This document shows positions 21,154 to 24,244 of a DNA stretch of 24,244 nt, piece by piece; position 1 is the stretch's first letter, and each line of letters opens with the position of its first letter. The stretch spans positions 1-24,244 of IMG/VR virus record IMGVR_UViG_3300007735_000512; one strand, 5' to 3'. The position numbers and the translations under genes are program-made. The notes beneath the pieces were generated by a model. That model was not told where the DNA came from, searched no databases, and saw only the letters and a list, made by a program, of their open reading frames with translations. Source of the DNA: a virus.

Positions 21154-21394
21154 TTACGAATATCAAAAAACACTAATGATTGGTGCGATTATTGGTGCCT
21201 GTATTACATTACTTGCTTTTTATATGCTAAAACCATCTCCACAAACACACACAGTCGCACCAAAAACAAACTTTGCGGTGGTGGATAATTATAAAGGCCG
21301 ATGTGATGTAGTTCAGTGGTCGGACAATCAAATGGCAACTTATAAGTATTTCTTAGATTGCAACAACACTCGTCCTGTATATGGAGAAAAATGA
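21146..21394 (+). CDS. Single-pass membrane protein, 82 aa
   Basis: This gene encodes 82 residues overlapping the previous gene by 8 nt. Residues about 9-28 (TLMIGAIIGACITLLAFYML) form a clear membrane helix after the short polar N-terminus MTDYEYQK. The rest (PSPQTHTVAPKTNFAVVDNY, then CDVVQWSDNQMATYKYFLDC) would lie outside the cytoplasm if N-in. The two Cys after residue 50 could form a disulphide there. No family is recognised. It may alter the host envelope during infection, judged only from topology. Confidence 0.65.
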   Translation: MTDYEYQKTLMIGAIIGACITLLAFYMLKPSPQTHTVAPKTNFAVVDNYKGRCDVVQWSDNQMATYKYFLDCNNTRPVYGEK

Positions 21395-21648
21395 AAAACT
21401 CTTTAATTATCTGCGACAAAAGAGAAGACTATGGAACTGATTATTATGCCTCTCTTATAAACATAAGAAAGTGGAGTTTATTTCAAGTTTCGATTAGTTG
21501 GAACGAATATCCTTCCTGGCCTTATTTACAAATCCGCAGTGGGTCTGGGGATGTATTGAATGTCTTATTCTGGGCATATAAGTTTGGGTTGGATTTTGCT
21601 TTTATGAGTAGGACTTGGAACTGGACACGTTACGACAACTTAAAATGA
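21391..21648 (+). CDS. Hypothetical protein, 85 aa
   Basis: This gene encodes 85 residues from the ATG at 21391, which overlaps the preceding stop (ATGA). An upstream in-frame TTG is less likely. The product MKNSLIICDKREDYGTDYYA, then WSLFQVSISWNEYPSWPYLQ and WAYKFGLDFAFMSRTWNWTR, is exceptionally rich in Trp and Tyr, with seven Trp in 85 residues. It is probably a small folded beta protein. No family is recognised. Confidence 0.6.
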   Translation: MKNSLIICDKREDYGTDYYASLINIRKWSLFQVSISWNEYPSWPYLQIRSGSGDVLNVLFWAYKFGLDFAFMSRTWNWTRYDNLK

Positions 21649-22115
21649 AAAAAGATTGGAACGCAATATTTCAGGCACTGTCTGAAGAAGAGTTAGAAAA
21701 ACTTGCCCTCCTGCGTGTCATAGAGGCATCAAATGGTTGTATCCAACATTCTTTTAGAAATGGAGATGTTGATGCACTCTCCCCAGAAGAAACCAGAATA
21801 TCAATGAAATTTAGTATGAGTTGTATGAAGACCCAGACCATACCATTAGGAGATGAGGTGGTTACATTTGCACCAGAAACCGCAAAGATAATGAAAGAGG
21901 TACGAGAACTTTATATCTCTGGGTTCAAACAACAAAATGATGAGGACTATGAAGAGTTTATGAGAGCATCTGTCGCAAATCTAAATGCGATTGGTAAGGA
22001 ACGCATTCTTGATGCCCGGCAGATATTATTTTGTAGTTTATATGAAATCCCAGTACATTGTCTTGAGTGGGGAATTCAGTATATTTTTGGTCTGATGAAG
22101 TGGGACCACTCATAG
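21645..22115 (+). CDS. Hypothetical protein, 156 aa
   Basis: Start chosen at the ATG at 21645, which overlaps the previous stop (ATGA); an earlier in-frame TTG at 21615 would lie well inside that gene. The 156 residues begin MKKDWNAIFQALSEEELEKL and continue with helices (LLRVIEASNGCIQHSF, then EETRISMKFSMSCMKTQTIP, VTFAPETAKIMKEVRELYIS). Predicted helical and soluble. It ends ALEWGIQY-like aromatic sequence (HCLEWGIQYIFGLMKWDHS). No family is recognised. It closes the overlapping run that starts at 19790. Confidence 0.6.
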   Translation: MKKDWNAIFQALSEEELEKLALLRVIEASNGCIQHSFRNGDVDALSPEETRISMKFSMSCMKTQTIPLGDEVVTFAPETAKIMKEVRELYISGFKQQNDEDYEEFMRASVANLNAIGKERILDARQILFCSLYEIPVHCLEWGIQYIFGLMKWDHS

Positions 22116-22160
22116 AACTGGCACAACCACCCCCAAAATGGGTGAAACTACCCCTATAAT
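22104..22160 (+). promoter_or_regulatory. Intergenic element plus -10 promoter
   Basis: GACCACTCATAGAACTGGCACA (22104-22125 in two adjoining parts around the TAG stop) resembles the recurring element and is followed by CACCC/GGGTG inverted repeats and TATAAT (22155-22160). No clear -35 lies 17 nt upstream (CCCAAA). It precedes the gene at 22182. Confidence 0.5.
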
Positions 22161-22181
22161 GAGTATATCCAAAACAGACCG

Positions 22182-22397
22182 ATGACCCGCACAGTTACAG
22201 TCAAACCCAAATCAAGTAAGGCAAAAAACCGTCTTGCTAACATGATGGATGGTAATTCTGTGTGTGTTGTAGAGCAGGATACTGGTGAAGAATTGTTTCT
22301 TGCATCAGAAAACCGAAAATACTTTTTCTGGGTAGCACTTCGTAGTGGTATCTGTCGTTTCGGTAAGAAAACAGATGCTGACTGGGAGGTGTTATGA
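22182..22397 (+). CDS. Small basic protein, 71 aa
   Basis: This gene encodes 71 residues, MTRTVTVKPKSSKAKNRLAN and then MMDGNSVCVVEQDTGEELFL, closing KYFFWVALRSGICRFGKKTD. The N-terminus is basic and low in acidic residues; the C-terminal part is a short beta pattern. It may bind nucleic acid, judged only by charge. It is preceded by the -10 box at 22155. No family is recognised. Confidence 0.6.
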   Translation: MTRTVTVKPKSSKAKNRLANMMDGNSVCVVEQDTGEELFLASENRKYFFWVALRSGICRFGKKTDADWEVL

Positions 22398-22432
22398 AAA
22401 TCAAACCCCTTGTGGGACTTTATGATAAATAG
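22394..22432 (+). CDS. Possible 12-residue peptide or truncated gene remnant
   Basis: An ATG overlapping the previous stop (ATGA) opens MKIKPLVGLYDK followed by TAG at 22430-22432. It then meets the leader of endonuclease gene 2. It could be the 5' remnant of a gene interrupted by insertion of the endonuclease cassette, or chance. GATAAATA (22424-22431) overlaps its end, another late-promoter-like sequence. Confidence 0.25.
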   Translation: MKIKPLVGLYDK

Positions 22433-22465
22433 TATGCCTGTGATTGACTTGCATCTTTTCAGGTT

Positions 22466-22485
22466 GGGGAGTGCTCTTACTCCCC
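22466..22485 (+). other. Inner hairpin of leader 2
   Basis: GGGGAGT (22466-22472) pairs with ACTCCCC (22479-22485) across a 6-nt loop GCTCTT. The following bases are TCAAAAAAGC, so the structure lacks the T-run of an intrinsic terminator, unlike the 26-bp palindrome in leader 1. Confidence 0.7.
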
Positions 22486-22504
22486 TCAAAAAAGCATTAT
22501 CTCT

Positions 22505-22512
22505 TATAAATA
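22505..22512 (+). promoter_or_regulatory. T4-type late promoter TATAAATA
   Basis: This is an exact TATAAATA inside the outer inverted repeat, 30 nt before the ATG at 22543. The predicted start (about 22518) falls at the beginning of the 3' arm. Confidence 0.75.
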
Positions 22513-22542
22513 GTACTGCAAGTCAATTTATAGAGCAGAACT

Positions 22543-23295
22543 ATGTATCCACGAGTTTATACATACAAGATTACCTTTGAGGAAGTTTTGTATTATTACT
22601 ATGGAGTTCATAAAGAGAAAAAGTTTGGTGAGTATTATATGGGTTCTCCATATACTCATAAATGGGTTTGGGATTTTTATACTCCAAAGAAACAAATATT
22701 AGAAATCTTTTCTTTTACTGATGAGGGTTGGTTAGAAGCACAAGAAGTTGAGAAAAGATTGATTAGACCAGTTTTTAATACAGATAATTGGTGCTTGAAT
22801 GAAAATGTTGGTGGTATGATTTCTTTGGAAATATCTAGTAAAGTGGGTAAAAGAAATTATGAAAATAATATAGGTTTGGCTAAATTATCAAAAGAACAAT
22901 TAAGCGAAAATGGAAAAATGGGTGGAGAAAAAGCACAAGAACTTGGAGTTGGAATTCATGGTATCTCAAAAGAAAAAGTGATTAAGAATGCAAAAAATGG
23001 AGGTCAAAAATCATATGAACTTGGAGTTGGAATTCATGGAATTTCAAAAGAAGAAAAAATTGAAATTGGAAGAAAATTTGGTGGAATAAGTGGAAAAAGA
23101 ACATATGAACTTGGTATTGGTGTTCATGGTCGGTCTAAACAAAAAATGAGTGAAGATGGTAAGAAAGGTGGTTCAATATCTGGAAAACAAAAATGGAAAT
23201 GTATTGAAACTGAATTTATAACTAATGCTGGAAATCTAACAAAATACCAAAAAGCACGGGGAATAGATACTAATAATAGGGTAAGAATTCAGTAG
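22543..23295 (+). CDS. GIY-YIG-like homing endonuclease 2
   Basis: This gene encodes 250 residues, homologous over its whole length to the product of 18864-19691. The N-terminal 100 residues (VYTYKITFEEVLYYYYGVHK, then YYMGSPYTHKW, VEKRLIRPVFN, WCLNENVGG) form a divergent GIY-YIG-like core. Residues about 105-225 hold four repeat units of about 23 residues with consensus ELGVGIHGISKEE..IG..GG, a NUMOD-like DNA-binding array, followed by KWKCIETEFITNAGNLTKYQ and KARGID. The copies differ in number and sequence of the repeat units, which may give different DNA targets. The stop overlaps the first base of the intergenic element at 23295. Homing activity is inferred from family. Confidence 0.7.
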   Translation: MYPRVYTYKITFEEVLYYYYGVHKEKKFGEYYMGSPYTHKWVWDFYTPKKQILEIFSFTDEGWLEAQEVEKRLIRPVFNTDNWCLNENVGGMISLEISSKVGKRNYENNIGLAKLSKEQLSENGKMGGEKAQELGVGIHGISKEKVIKNAKNGGQKSYELGVGIHGISKEEKIEIGRKFGGISGKRTYELGIGVHGRSKQKMSEDGKKGGSISGKQKWKCIETEFITNAGNLTKYQKARGIDTNNRVRIQ

Positions 23296-23350
23296 ACACT
23301 TTCTAAACTGGAACATTTAGGTACCTTGAGTGCCCTTTTTGGTGTATAAT
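23295..23350 (+). promoter_or_regulatory. Intergenic element plus -10 promoter
   Basis: GACACTTTCTAAACTGGAACA (23295-23315) begins in the endonuclease stop codon. TATAAT is at 23345-23350. TTGAGT at 23326-23331 lies only 13 nt from it, so no standard -35 is present. AAGGA at 23362-23366 provides a ribosome-binding site for the gene at 23376. Confidence 0.5.
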
Positions 23351-23375
23351 AGTTTCATACGCAAAGGACTCTAAA

Positions 23376-24200
23376 ATGAGAGTAAAAATTTGCTCGGATT
23401 TGCACCTTGAGTGTTGTGAAAATAATCACGGAGTTCCTGACTTGGGTTCGGGGGAAGTATTAATATTGGGTGGTGATATTTTATGTGCTCGTCACTTTAA
23501 GAAGGATGGTAATCTTCATAAAGTTTATAATGATTTTCTAAAAAAGTGTGCTGATAACTTTGATTGGATTCTGTATATTGCAGGAAACCACGAAGCATAT
23601 GGATACAACTATGAAGGAACTTGGAATGTTCTCAAAGAAAATCTTCCAGAGGGTATTCACCTAATGGAGAATAGTGTGGTAAAGATTTCTGATTGGGTAT
23701 TTCTTGGAGCAACTCTATGGACTGATTTTCGTAACGAGAATGCTCTGGAGATGATGGAAGCTTCCCAATGTATGAATGATTATAAGGTCATTCGTATTGG
23801 TTCTAACTATCGCAAACTAAATCCTGATGATACTCTGGGGTTTCATAAGAAATCTAAACAGTTTCTGTTGGATACTCTACCAACATTCAAGAACCAAAAA
23901 GTCTGGGTTCTTACTCACCATGCTCCCTCATATCAATCTGTACATCCAAAATACCGAAATGCTGGTATTGCGAATGGTGCTTATGTAAGTGACCTTGATA
24001 ATCTTATTTTGGATAATCCTCAAATCAAATACTGGAGCCATGGTCATACTCACGAAAGTATGGATTATATGATTGGTGATTGTAGAGTTGTATGTAATCC
24101 AAAAGGTTACCACCCAGCAGAAGTTAATCCAAACTTTGATCCAAACTTTGGGGTCGACACTTCTCAAACTGGCACAGGGACACTCCAAAACCCCCTGTGA
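23376..24200 (+). CDS. Calcineurin-like metallophosphoesterase
   Basis: This gene encodes 274 residues. All metal-binding motifs of the calcineurin-like phosphoesterase fold are present: D8-L-H10 in CSDLHLE, G33-D34 in LGGDI, G70-N71-H72-E73, H181 in LTHHAPS, and G223-H224-T225-H226 in SHGHTH. Such enzymes use two metal ions to hydrolyse phosphomono- or phosphodiesters; the substrate (nucleotide, nucleic acid or phosphoprotein) is not predictable here. It is soluble and cytoplasmic, and is complete with a good ribosome-binding site. The final 14 residues (DTSQTGTGTLQNPL) are encoded by a copy of the recurring intergenic element, so the reading frame runs into regulatory DNA rather than stopping before it. 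Confidence 0.88.
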   Translation: MRVKICSDLHLECCENNHGVPDLGSGEVLILGGDILCARHFKKDGNLHKVYNDFLKKCADNFDWILYIAGNHEAYGYNYEGTWNVLKENLPEGIHLMENSVVKISDWVFLGATLWTDFRNENALEMMEASQCMNDYKVIRIGSNYRKLNPDDTLGFHKKSKQFLLDTLPTFKNQKVWVLTHHAPSYQSVHPKYRNAGIANGAYVSDLDNLILDNPQIKYWSHGHTHESMDYMIGDCRVVCNPKGYHPAEVNPNFDPNFGVDTSQTGTGTLQNPL

Positions 24201-24211
24201 TGCCCTATAAT
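24156..24211 (+). promoter_or_regulatory. Intergenic element plus -10 promoter, inside gene end
   Basis: GACACTTCTCAAACTGGCACA (24156-24176), a CACAGGG/CCCTGTG stem (24173-24199) and TATAAT (24206-24211) repeat the arrangement at 19693-19748, including ACCCCCTGTGATGCC. It would drive the gene starting at 24235. Confidence 0.55.
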
Positions 24212-24234
24212 ACTCTCATACACAAAGAACTCAA

Positions 24235-24244
24235 ATGATCGTCA
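24235..24244 (+). CDS. Start of next gene, 3'-partial
   Basis: ATGATCGTCA begins after GAACTCAA, the same spacing and leader sequence that precede the ATG at 19790. Only three codons (M I V) lie in the window, so nothing can be said about the product. The call rests on the promoter and leader just upstream. Confidence 0.4.

Larger units (their letters stand above)
22443..22527 (+). promoter_or_regulatory. Nested leader structure of endonuclease gene 2
   Basis: ATTGACTTGCA (22443-22453) and TGCAAGTCAAT (22517-22527) are perfect 11-nt inverted repeats. They enclose an inner hairpin and a TATAAATA promoter, as at 18782-18851. The arm sequence differs from copy 1, but the pairing is kept. The two leaders also share ATGCCTG before the 5' arm and a CAGGT after it. 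Confidence 0.75.

Overview
The window looks like part of a T4-like myovirus that infects marine cyanobacteria (Synechococcus or Prochlorococcus). The reasons are: TATAAATA-type late promoters lying on or next to stop codons; AT-rich DNA with every gene on the + strand; long fibre proteins built from VGIGTT, NVxG and GDGSxLTNL repeats; 2-oxoglutarate (2OG) oxygenases next to fibre genes; and small, tightly overlapping early genes. No hallmark gene such as polymerase, terminase or psbA lies in the window, so the assignment is an inference from style and context.

Region 1 (1-9143) is a late virion module. It begins inside a large fibre or baseplate-associated protein (stop at 2900). Next come a protein with an Ig-like domain and a glycine-rich tip (2912), a fibre ending in an S74-type intramolecular chaperone (4617), a run of mini-fibre proteins that includes a tandem triplet of paralogues (6689, 6931, 7175), a small structural protein behind a sigma70-like promoter (7499), a putative tail-fibre assembly chaperone (7919), and a Cys/His-rich protein of unknown role (8388).

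Region 2 (9158-12600) is a compact enzyme island inside the structural module. It holds three mutually divergent putative 2OG-Fe(II) oxygenases (9158, 9780, 11573), a GT9/heptosyltransferase-like glycosyltransferase (10404), a 47-residue charged protein (11399) and a DUF6165-like protein (12247). The position among fibre genes suggests hydroxylation and sugar transfer onto virion fibres, or changes to a glycan. This is an inference, and it is the best candidate here for an undescribed system.

Region 3 (12621-17228) returns to structural genes: a small baseplate-like protein, an 1188-residue fibre (long coiled coil, then VGIGTT module, then probable beta-helix, then a C-terminal module shared with the first gene), and two small structural proteins. 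A strong intrinsic terminator (17252-17280) closes it.

Region 4 (17311-24244) is an accessory, early-type region. It contains a putative zinc metallopeptidase, several short hypothetical proteins linked by 1-11 nt overlaps, two related GIY-YIG-like homing endonuclease genes (18864, 22543) and a calcineurin-like phosphoesterase (23376). Its intergenic gaps carry copies of a recurring element (GACACTTC..AAACTGGCACA followed by a -10 box), and one gap holds a terminator whose loop is the -35 hexamer of the next promoter. Both endonuclease genes have the same nested leader: a long-range inverted repeat enclosing an inner hairpin and a TATAAATA promoter. The arms differ in sequence between the copies but pair perfectly in each, which points to a functional RNA switch.
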